Shown one piece after another: positions 1 to 6,024 of a stretch of 6,961 nt of DNA; within the stretch, counting starts at the first letter, position 1, and every line of letters begins with the position of its first letter. Location of the stretch: the NCBI GenBank assembly GCA_946481625.1, contig CAMLOZ010000187.1, positions 1 through 6,961 on the forward strand, given 5' to 3'. The DNA comes from an uncultured Haloferula sp. (lineage in GTDB: Bacteria; Verrucomicrobiota; Verrucomicrobiae; Verrucomicrobiales; Akkermansiaceae). A program made the position numbers and the translations under genes. A model generated the notes under the pieces. That model worked only from the letters and a program-made list of their open reading frames with translations, was not told the DNA's origin and did not search any database.

Positions 1-184
1 GGTTTTCGGACTCATAGCTGGCACTATGGCGGACCGGAGGGCGAGAGTCCAGTTTGGGAGTCCAGACGGCTGCCCATCCCATAGCACTCCGCCCGACCGC
101 GGGACTACGAACTCCTGGAGCGGGCCGCGAGGGTCGCTTTCGCGGTGTCACCACCGCGCTTACGGAGAGCAGGAGGCAGGTCCC
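1..184. other. Intergenic region downstream of phoU, no gene seen
   Basis: I see no convincing gene in this stretch. Open frames crossing it continue into the antisense of phoU and have no family resemblance. It contains an 8-base direct repeat GAGTCCAG at 45-52 and 58-65, and a strong hairpin at 141-158 that is listed separately. The odd-bases-around-repeats look resembles dispersed intergenic DNA rather than coding sequence. The gene that follows phoU on its left, if any, lies outside the window. Confidence 0.5.
141..158 (-). terminator. Hairpin downstream of phoU, possible transcript end
   Basis: A perfect 7-bp stem (CGCGGTG at 141-147 against CACCGCG at 152-158) encloses a 4-base loop. 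Read on the minus strand the loop is GTGA, which in RNA fits the stable GNRA tetraloop class. It lies 26 bases beyond the phoU stop codon, where the pstB-phoU transcript should end. No T-run follows the stem on the minus strand, so it is not a classical intrinsic terminator. It could instead be a 3'-end stabilising structure or a Rho-associated end. Confidence 0.35.
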
Positions 185-904
185 CTACTCCGCCGGCACC
201 TCGCCCGATACCGGCCGGTTCTGCTTGTCGTGGCGGTCGTGCCGGATGTCGCGCGCTTGGTCGAGATAGACCGCGTCCTCGCCGATATTTTTCGCGAGAT
301 CCCCGATCCGCTCCAGCGAACGGGCGACGAAGACCAGATGCAGGTAGTCTTCCGCGCGTTCCCCGCCTTCTTCCAGGCGCGAGGTGAAGGACGCGATCAG
401 CCGCTTGTGCATCTTGTCGAGATCCTTGTCCCGCAGTTGCAGCGATTGCCCGAGCTCCGCATTCCGATCCGTGTAGGCCGAGAGCGAGTCGCGCAACTGC
501 TGGTCCGCGAGCGCGTAGAGCGGCTCCAGGAAAGTCACCTCCGGACACTCCGGGCGGGCGAGCATCTTGCGGGCGCGCTTGGCGATGTTCGTCGCGTGGT
601 CGGACACGCGCTCGAGGTTCGCGGCCACCTTCATCGAAGTGATCACCTGGCGCAGGTCGCTGGCCACCGGGTGGAAGCGCACCAGCGTCTCCATCCCGAT
701 CCGGTCGATGCGAAGCTCGGCCTCGTCCACCTCGTCGTCATCGGCGATGGCGGCTTTACACTTTTCGAGATCGCGCGAGAGCAGGCCTTGCATGGCCCGC
801 TCCAGGTTCAGGCGGGCCTGGCCGGCCATGGCAATGACCTCGTTCCGCAGGGAGGCGAAGGCTTGGTCGAATTCGCGGAGAATGTGTGGGGTATCCGAGT
901 GCAT
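185..904 (-). CDS. phoU: PhoU, phosphate-specific transport regulator
   Basis: PhoU is a cytoplasmic all-helical dimer that connects the Pst transporter to the PhoR/PhoB two-component system and represses the Pho regulon when phosphate is ample. The 239-residue product has the usual length and the two-fold repeated PhoU domain. The first repeat carries the metal-binding motif around residues 97-109 (NLERVSDHATNIA), the second around 196-208 (SLERIGDLAKNIG). The family-typical ending EDAVYLDQARDIRH spans 209-222. An 18-residue polar tail follows. I chose the ATG at 904 because the frame stays open 30 codons further, but that extension reads antisense-like through the end of pstB. No clear Shine-Dalgarno precedes 904. 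Only 7 bases separate it from the pstB stop, so translation is probably coupled to pstB in one transcript. Confidence 0.94.
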   Translation of the reverse strand: MHSDTPHILREFDQAFASLRNEVIAMAGQARLNLERAMQGLLSRDLEKCKAAIADDDEVDEAELRIDRIGMETLVRFHPVASDLRQVITSMKVAANLERVSDHATNIAKRARKMLARPECPEVTFLEPLYALADQQLRDSLSAYTDRNAELGQSLQLRDKDLDKMHKRLIASFTSRLEEGGERAEDYLHLVFVARSLERIGDLAKNIGEDAVYLDQARDIRHDRHDKQNRPVSGEVPAE

Positions 905-911
905 GGGGCAA

Positions 912-1721
912 TCAACCGAAACGGCCGCTGATGTAGTCGAGAGTGCGCTTGTGGACGGGGTTTTCGAAGATCTTCCGGGTGCTGTCGTATTCAACCATTT
1001 CCCCCAGATAAAAGAAAGCCGTGCGATCCGAAACCCGCGTCGCCTGCTGCATGTTGTGGGTCACGATCACGATCGTGTAGTGCTCGCGCAGGCTCAGGAT
1101 CAGGTCCTCCACATGCGCGGTGGCGATCGGGTCGAGCGCCGAGCAGGGCTCGTCCATCAGGATGATCTCCGGATCGACCGCCATGGTCCGGGCGATGCAC
1201 AGGCGCTGCTGCTGGCCGCCGGAGAGACCGGTGGCGATGTCGTTCAGGCGGTCCTTCACCTCGTCCCAGAGGGCGGCGCGGCGGAGCGACCTCTCCACCA
1301 CGTCGTCGAGAGCGGATTTCCGCTTCTCGCCGAGAGTCCGCGGGCCGTAGGCCACGTTGTCGTAGATGCTGCGGGGGAAGGGGTTATACTTCTGGAACAC
1401 CATCCCGACGTGCCGGCGGAGCTGGACGGGGTCAATCGACCTGTCCGCGATGTTCGCGCCCTCGATGATGATCGAGCCCTTCGTCACCCGCGCGCCGGGG
1501 ACCAGGTCGTTCATGCGGTTGAAACAGCGCAGGAGCGTCGTTTTGCCGCAGCCGGAGGGGCCGATGAAGGCGACCACCTCGTTGGTCGGGACATCGAGGG
1601 TGACGTTTTTCAGCACCTGCTTGTCGCCGTAGGAAAAATCGACGCCTTTGACCTGAATGGCCGGAATGCCCGCGGGTGCCGGGGTGGCGGCAGGCGGGGT
1701 CGCGGGGGCTTCGTGCGTCAT
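912..1721 (-). CDS. pstB: PstB, phosphate ABC transporter ATPase
   Basis: PstB is the cytoplasmic ATPase that powers the high-affinity PstSCAB phosphate importer. The 269-residue product shows Walker A GPSGCGKT (54-61), the Q-loop in VFQKYNPFP (Gln110), the signature LSGGQQQR (166-173), Walker B IILMDEP (186-192), the D-loop SALDP and the switch His222. PstB-specific features are RCFNRMNDL after Walker [12 protein letters not shown], the Cys in DEPCSALDP and the C-terminal DYISGRFG. The Q-loop has Tyr113 where most PstB proteins have Pro. The first 20 residues are a Pro/Ala-rich lead. The frame is open to 2144, but residues upstream of 1721 have no PstB similarity, contain codons uncommon here (CCA, GTA, AGA) and overlap the divergent gene. 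An ATG at 1772 (286 residues) is the only serious alternative. phoU follows after 7 bp. pstS, pstC and pstA are absent nearby, so partners must be encoded elsewhere. Confidence 0.95.
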   Translation of the reverse strand: MTHEAPATPPAATPAPAGIPAIQVKGVDFSYGDKQVLKNVTLDVPTNEVVAFIGPSGCGKTTLLRCFNRMNDLVPGARVTKGSIIIEGANIADRSIDPVQLRRHVGMVFQKYNPFPRSIYDNVAYGPRTLGEKRKSALDDVVERSLRRAALWDEVKDRLNDIATGLSGGQQQRLCIARTMAVDPEIILMDEPCSALDPIATAHVEDLILSLREHYTIVIVTHNMQQATRVSDRTAFFYLGEMVEYDSTRKIFENPVHKRTLDYISGRFG

Positions 1722-1896
1722 CGGCTCGTGCGTCTGCCGTCTCCGCGGCGGGGCTTCGGTTACCAGTGGCATGGCGGCTTGTAAAGGTCTCGCCGCCCGG
1801 TATTCCGGCGGCCGGAGGGACTCTGTCAGGGAAAACGAACCGTGCGGCTTGCCACGTGTGACGTTTTCGCCACAAATCCGCGGCGGAAACCTTCCC
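1722..1896. promoter_or_regulatory. Divergent promoter region between pstB and DUF47 gene
   Basis: This 175-bp gap separates two divergent phosphate transcription units and must hold both promoters unless a unit is read from outside. A possible plus-strand promoter is TTGCCA at 1849-1854, then 17 bases, then ACAAAT at 1872-1877; the -35 matches sigma-70 well but the -10 poorly. A single CTGTCA, the half-site of the enterobacterial Pho box, occurs at 1823-1828, but I see no second half-site 11 bases on. GCCAC appears twice (1851-1855 and 1869-1873). A near-perfect GC-rich hairpin at 1792-1812 is listed separately. The assignment as a promoter region comes from gene layout; the specific elements are weak. 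Confidence 0.45.
1792..1812 (-). promoter_or_regulatory. GC-rich hairpin in the pstB upstream region
   Basis: The arms GCCGCCCGG (1792-1800) and CCGGCGGC (1805-1812) pair along 8 positions with a single bulged C and a 4-base loop (AATA on the minus strand). It lies 71 bases before the chosen pstB start, or 20 before the alternative start at 1772. If transcription of pstB begins upstream of it, it would form a structure in the pstB mRNA leader and could affect translation or act as an attenuator. No T-run follows. The role is inference; the dyad is directly visible. Confidence 0.3.
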
Positions 1897-2523
1897 ATGA
1901 TCTCCATCCAACGCCTGTTCGGCAAAGAGGACCGTTTTTTCGACCTGCTCATCGCCAGCGCCGAGGAGGCGCGCCACAGCATCGTCGGCCTCACCCACAT
2001 CCTGCGCCACGAAAAGGCCCCCTCCCTCGGGGAGTTCGCGGAGGTGCGGAAGAAGGACAAGCAAATTACCCAGGAAATCAGCGACCTGCTCGTGAAGAGC
2101 TTCGTGACCGCGCTGGAGCGCGAGGACATCGAGGCCCTCTCCACCGCCCTCTACAAGATCCCGAAAACGGTCGAGAAATTCGTCGAGCGCTACCTGATTT
2201 CGCAGGAGAAAGTCGCCACCACCGATTTCAACCGCCACGCCGCCATGCTCGACGAAGCGACCGGGCTGGTCGTCCAGATGATCCAGGCGCTCCGCAAGGG
2301 CATGGACATCGTGAAGATGAAGGAGCTCAACGACCGCATGCAACAGATCGAAGGCGACGCCGACAAGCTGATGCTCGAGTGCCTGAAGGATCTCTACAGC
2401 GGGAAGTACGACACGCTCCTCGTGGTCATCGTATCGAATCTCTACGACCTGCTGGAGAAGGTCTTCGACCGCTGCCGCGACGTGGGGAACGTGGCGAAAC
2501 AGATCGCCTACAAGAACTCCTGA
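1897..2523 (+). CDS. DUF47 family PhoU-like phosphate transport regulator
   Basis: This 208-residue helical protein belongs to the DUF47 family (PhoU-like, TIGR00153), which is typically encoded next to PiT phosphate transporters and is thought to act as their cytoplasmic regulator or chaperone. Visible family features are the N-terminal [11 protein letters not shown] (8-18), the segment around residues 73-95 ([20 protein letters not shown]), the helix [17 protein letters not shown] (151-167), and the C-terminal PhoU-like motif [20 protein letters not shown] (182-201), whose acidic residues Glu187, Asp191 and Asp195 resemble the PhoU metal-binding pattern. The ATG at 1897 is chosen because similarity starts there; the frame is open back to 1657 but that part is antisense to pstB. 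The Shine-Dalgarno is poor (GGCGGAAA). The pit gene begins 10 bp after the stop, so the two are almost certainly co-transcribed. Confidence 0.93.
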   Translation: MISIQRLFGKEDRFFDLLIASAEEARHSIVGLTHILRHEKAPSLGEFAEVRKKDKQITQEISDLLVKSFVTALEREDIEALSTALYKIPKTVEKFVERYLISQEKVATTDFNRHAAMLDEATGLVVQMIQALRKGMDIVKMKELNDRMQQIEGDADKLMLECLKDLYSGKYDTLLVVIVSNLYDLLEKVFDRCRDVGNVAKQIAYKNS

Positions 2524-2533
2524 GGCGCCGCCC

Positions 2534-3988
2534 ATGACGCTTATCCTTGTCGTCATCCTCGTCGCGCTGGCCTTCGAGTTCATCAACGGTTTCCACGATA
2601 CGGCGAACTCCATCGCCACCGTGGTCTCCACCAAGGTGCTGACACCCCGCCAGGCGATCATGCTGGCGGCCGTCACGAACCTCCTCGGCGCGCTGGTCGG
2701 CCACGCGGTGGCAAAGACCGTGTCCTCCGGACTGGTGGATTCCCAATTCGTGAGTTCCGCCACCATCATCTGCGCGCTCCTGGGCGGGATCGTCTGGAAC
2801 TTGCTAACCTGGTGGCTGGGATTGCCCTCGAGCTCCACGCACGCGCTGGTCGGCGGCCTCTGCGGTGCCACGCTCGCGAACGCCCAGAACAACTGGGGCT
2901 CCATCATCTGGTCGCAGGAGAAGATGAAGGACGGCAAGGTCGTGATGGAAGGCGTGCTGCACAAGGTAATCGTCCCGATGCTCGGCTCGCCGGTCGTAGG
3001 TCTGGTCGGCGGCTTCCTCATCATGACGCTGCTCTATGCGTTGCTGCGAAACGCCCGGCCGATGTGGGTGAACCGCTTCTTCGGCCGCGCGCAGATCTTC
3101 AGCGCCAGCTACATGGGCTTCGCCCACGGTTTGGCGGATGCGCAGAAGACGATGGGCATCATCACACTGGCCCTCGTCACCGCGACCACTGCGGGCTCTT
3201 TTGAAAAGCTCCCCGCCGCCTTCTCTTTCCTGAAGATGGAGAAGACTCCCGCCGCCGAGCAGCTCCTGCTCACCGTGATCGATGGCAAGCACACCATGGA
3301 AACCGCCGCGGCGCTGGAAGCGGAGGGCTTCAAGATGCGCTCCGGCGAATTCCGCGAAGCCTTCCTCTCGCTTGCGGCGGAGGTGCATGAAGACCTCGGC
3401 GATCCCGCCGGTGCCGGACGCACCCGCGCGGACGTCTTGGAGGACTACAACGCCAGCGTCGCGCGCGAGAACGCCCGCATTCTCCCGAAGCTTCCGATCC
3501 TGGGCCCGATGGTCGCGGTGAAGATTACCGACTGGCCCAAAACCCTCGCCGCCGAGGGCGCGAAGGCCGAAAAGGACGGCAAGCCACCGCTCAAGGCGAT
3601 GGCCGGCAAGGTTCGCGAACTGGCGCCCGACGTCCCGGCCTGGATCAAGATCGTCTGCGCGCTGGTCATGGCGGCAGGCACTTCCGCCGGCGGCTGGCGC
3701 ATCATCAAGACCATGGGCCACAAGATGGTGAAGCTGCAGCCGGTCCACGGCTTCGCCGCCGAGACCACCGCCGCCACCCTGCTCGCCGTGACCGGCAAGC
3801 TGGGCATGACCGTTTCCACCACCCACGCCATTACCACCGCCATCATGGGTGTCGGCGCGACCAAGCGCTTCAGCGCGATCGACATGAAAATCGTCCGCCG
3901 CATCCTCGGTGCCTGGGTGCTCACCCTTCCTGCGGCTGGCGGTGTCGCCTACATCACCATGTGGCTCTGGCTCAAGTTCGCGGGCTAA
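2534..3988 (+). CDS. pit: PiT family inorganic phosphate transporter
   Basis: This is an inner-membrane permease of the PiT family (low-affinity phosphate uptake, coupled to protons or sodium, probably as a metal-phosphate complex). The 484-residue product carries both inverted PiT repeats. The N-terminal copy has FINGFHDTANSIATV (16-30) and LPSSSTHALVGGLCGA (97-112). The C-terminal copy has LQPVHGFAAETTAATLLA (401-418) and VSTTHAITTAIMGVGA (427-442). I count roughly ten hydrophobic segments: six before residue 220 and four after 370. Between them lies about 150 mostly hydrophilic residues (220-369), rich in Glu, Lys and Ala, which makes the protein much longer than compact bacterial PiT proteins paired with DUF47. 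GAGG at 2522-2525, overlapping the DUF47 stop codon, gives a usable ribosome site 8 bases before the ATG. Operon with the DUF47 gene. The substrate cation is not determined by sequence. Confidence 0.95.
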   Translation: MTLILVVILVALAFEFINGFHDTANSIATVVSTKVLTPRQAIMLAAVTNLLGALVGHAVAKTVSSGLVDSQFVSSATIICALLGGIVWNLLTWWLGLPSSSTHALVGGLCGATLANAQNNWGSIIWSQEKMKDGKVVMEGVLHKVIVPMLGSPVVGLVGGFLIMTLLYALLRNARPMWVNRFFGRAQIFSASYMGFAHGLADAQKTMGIITLALVTATTAGSFEKLPAAFSFLKMEKTPAAEQLLLTVIDGKHTMETAAALEAEGFKMRSGEFREAFLSLAAEVHEDLGDPAGAGRTRADVLEDYNASVARENARILPKLPILGPMVAVKITDWPKTLAAEGAKAEKDGKPPLKAMAGKVRELAPDVPAWIKIVCALVMAAGTSAGGWRIIKTMGHKMVKLQPVHGFAAETTAATLLAVTGKLGMTVSTTHAITTAIMGVGATKRFSAIDMKIVRRILGAWVLTLPAAGGVAYITMWLWLKFAG

Positions 3989-4032
3989 AAGGCGGCCACC
4001 CTAGCCACCGCTTCCATATCCCGAAGGGATTC
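3989..4032. terminator. Convergent intergenic gap with small hairpin
   Basis: Only 44 bp separate the converging stop codons of pit and the ABC ATPase gene. It contains the perfect dyad ATCCC-GAA-GGGAT at 4018-4030, immediately before the ABC stop. The 5-bp stem is short and lacks a following T-run on either strand, so a bidirectional terminator role is only inferred from position. The same 13 bases recur exactly at 4825-4837. Confidence 0.3.
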
Positions 4033-4737
<705 letters not shown>

Positions 4738-4746
4738 GCCGCAGAG

Positions 4747-4751
4747 CCTCC
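4747..4751 (-). promoter_or_regulatory. Ribosome binding site deciding the GTG start of the ABC gene
   Basis: On the minus strand this reads GGAGG, 9 bases before the GTG at 4737. It supports the GTG over the further upstream in-frame ATG at 4794, whose intervening 19 codons do not resemble an ABC ATPase. Confidence 0.65.
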
Positions 4752-4823
4752 GGGCTCCGCCCTCTCCCGTCAAGGCAGGGCCGCACACCGTCATGCCGAT
4801 GCCTTGGCGTGTGTGTGCCTCCC

Positions 4824-4922
4824 GATCCCGAAGGGATCACAGCGCAGCAGCCGGGGGTCGAGGCGAAGCCAATACCCCCGGGACAGGCCCCGGCTCCCAT
4901 CGACCCCGAAGAGGTCGCAGCG
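4824..4922. repeat. Three-hairpin intergenic repeat element
   Basis: Three dyads follow one another. GATCCC-GAA-GGGATC at 4824-4838 is a perfect 6-bp stem. CCGGGGGT (4851-4858) pairs with ACCCCCGG (4874-4881) over 8 bp, and its loop contains a smaller GGC-GAA-GCC stem (4862-4870). GACCCC-GAA-GAGGTC at 4902-4916 is a 6-bp stem with one mismatch that becomes a G-U pair in minus-strand RNA. The outer two hairpins sit inside an imperfect direct repeat of 18 bases (4827-4844 and 4905-4922, 15 of 18 identical). The symmetry (similar hairpin, central long hairpin, similar hairpin) suggests a dispersed palindromic element of the REP/BIME kind. Element family and copy number cannot be seen from this window. 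Confidence 0.55.
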
Positions 4923-5052
4923 ATGTCCTCATCACGAACCGATCCCCGCTGACCGACTCTTCCTCTCCGTTGCAGCCGCACCGGCAACCTTCAACCCCGC
5001 CGTCCCCAATTCCGCAGATCGAGGGCCCCTTGTCCCGATCACCCAACCTCCC

Positions 5053-6024
5053 TCACCCCGCCCTAAACCTCTCCCGCGAAAACCCGATCTTCGCCTCCCG
5101 GGTATCCAGCGGATGGCTGTTCGACCGCTCCATCGCCGGCTCCAACCTCCTCAACAACCCCACCCCGTTCGCCAACTGGATCGCCAGTCCCGGCCGGGCA
5201 TTCACCTCGATCATCAGCGGCCCGAGGTCCTCATCGATCATCACGTCTACCCCGAGGTAACCCAATCCCGTCATCTCGTGGCAAGTGACGGCGATCTCGA
5301 GGATCGCATCCCAGTGCGGAAGCTGCACCCCCACCACCGGCGTCTTCAAATCCGGATGCCTCTCGATGGGGTGGCCGTGATGTACGGCACGCACCGTACG
5401 TCCCGTTGCTAGGTCGATCCCGATCCCGATCGCTCCCTGATGCAGGTTCGCCCGGCCGTCCGACTCCCGCGTCGCGGCGCGGAGCATGGCCATAACGGGA
5501 TAGCCGCGCAGCATCACCACGCGGATGTCGGGGGCTCCTTGGAAGCTGATCTCGGTGAGGACTTTGGCCGGGTGGACGCGATATTCGATGAGGGCAACGT
5601 CGCGTCTGCCACCGAGGCTGAAGAGGCCGGCGAGGATGTTCGAGCAGTGGTGCTTCAGTTCATCGAGGCTGAGGCGGTTGCCGCTTGGCTTGATGAACCA
5701 TTTTCCCTCGCGGGCGACGATCACGACGACCCCCTTCCCGCCCGATCCACGGGCCGGCTTGATCACGAAAGACTCGCGGTCCTTTAGGAAGCGGTCGAGT
5801 ACCGCGGTATCGTGCGGGCTGCCGACTACCCCGTAGGTCTCCGGCACCGCCATCTCGTGCTCCATCGCGAGCTGCTTCGTGCGCAGCTTGTTGTCGACCA
5901 GATCGTAGAGCCGGCGCGGATTGTTCGGCAGCAGGAAGCGGGCGTTGCGCATGTTAATGCCCACCACCCCCATGGCCCGGAGTTCGCCGGGCGTCCGGAT
6001 CCAGCGATGCCACCAGCGTTTCAT
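5053..6024 (-). CDS. RimK-related ATP-grasp ligase (alpha-L-glutamate ligase-like)
   Basis: The 323-residue product matches the alpha-L-glutamate ligase-related family (TIGR02291 type), ATP-grasp enzymes related to RimK that are expected to join an amino acid to a carboxylate through an acyl phosphate. The substrate is unknown. The N-terminal part has GVVGINMRNARFLLPNNPRR (19-38), LYDLVDNKLRTKQLA (39-53) and VPETYG (60-65). The ATP-binding part has FVIKPARGSGGKG (86-98, Lys89 as nucleotide ligand) and LIEYRVHP (145-152). PDIRVVMLRG (165-174) and NLHQGAIGIGID (193-204) follow, then the metal-binding end LGVDVMIDEDLG (257-268) and IEVNARPG (272-279, Glu273 and Asn275). Catalytic residues look intact. 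ATG at 6024 is preferred over the adjacent ATG at 6027 because AAGGAGG lies 4 bases from the former and only 1 from the latter. The start overlaps the stop of the 7TM gene (TGATG), indicating coupling and a joint function. Confidence 0.88.
   Translation of the reverse strand: MKRWWHRWIRTPGELRAMGVVGINMRNARFLLPNNPRRLYDLVDNKLRTKQLAMEHEMAVPETYGVVGSPHDTAVLDRFLKDRESFVIKPARGSGGKGVVVIVAREGKWFIKPSGNRLSLDELKHHCSNILAGLFSLGGRRDVALIEYRVHPAKVLTEISFQGAPDIRVVMLRGYPVMAMLRAATRESDGRANLHQGAIGIGIDLATGRTVRAVHHGHPIERHPDLKTPVVGVQLPHWDAILEIAVTCHEMTGLGYLGVDVMIDEDLGPLMIEVNARPGLAIQLANGVGLLRRLEPAMERSNSHPLDTREAKIGFSRERFRAG

Larger units (their letters stand above)
4738..5052. other. 315-bp gene-free stretch between ATP-grasp and ABC genes
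   Basis: No gene is supported here; open frames through it on both strands are proline/arginine-rich and look like translated structured non-coding DNA. It contains a three-hairpin array at 4824-4916 (listed separately) and the ribosome site of the ABC gene. Just past the ATP-grasp stop I find no convincing terminator; a 5-bp GTTGC/GCAAC dyad at 4969-4988 is too weak. A promoter for the ABC gene should lie here if it is not co-transcribed with the ATP-grasp operon, but I cannot point to a good -35/-10 pair. Confidence 0.55.

Noticed and set aside
567..1784. 405-codon plus-strand open frame across phoU and pstB
   Set aside because: Antisense to pstB and phoU, no family motif, low-complexity His/Val/Gly/Arg composition; a shadow of the minus-strand genes.
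1823..1828. Pho box in the divergent region
   Set aside because: Only a single CTGTCA half-site is present, with no second copy at the 11-base spacing required by the known PhoB site.
1722..2144. Extension of pstB upstream to a 410-residue protein
   Set aside because: The added residues overlap the DUF47 gene on the other strand and show no PstB similarity; normal PstB length is reached from 1721.
1432..3024. 530-codon open frame on the minus strand across the DUF47 gene and pit
   Set aside because: It is antisense to two well-supported genes and its C-terminal end is pstB read in the wrong frame. The composition (His/Asp/Arg/Val-rich) is that of a high-GC shadow frame.
2804..3826. 340-codon minus-strand open frame over pit
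   Set aside because: Antisense shadow of the PiT gene, with no recognisable domain.
4969..4988. Terminator for the ATP-grasp operon from the GTTGC/GCAAC dyad
   Set aside because: The stem is only 5 bp with a 10-base loop and no T-run; too weak to call.
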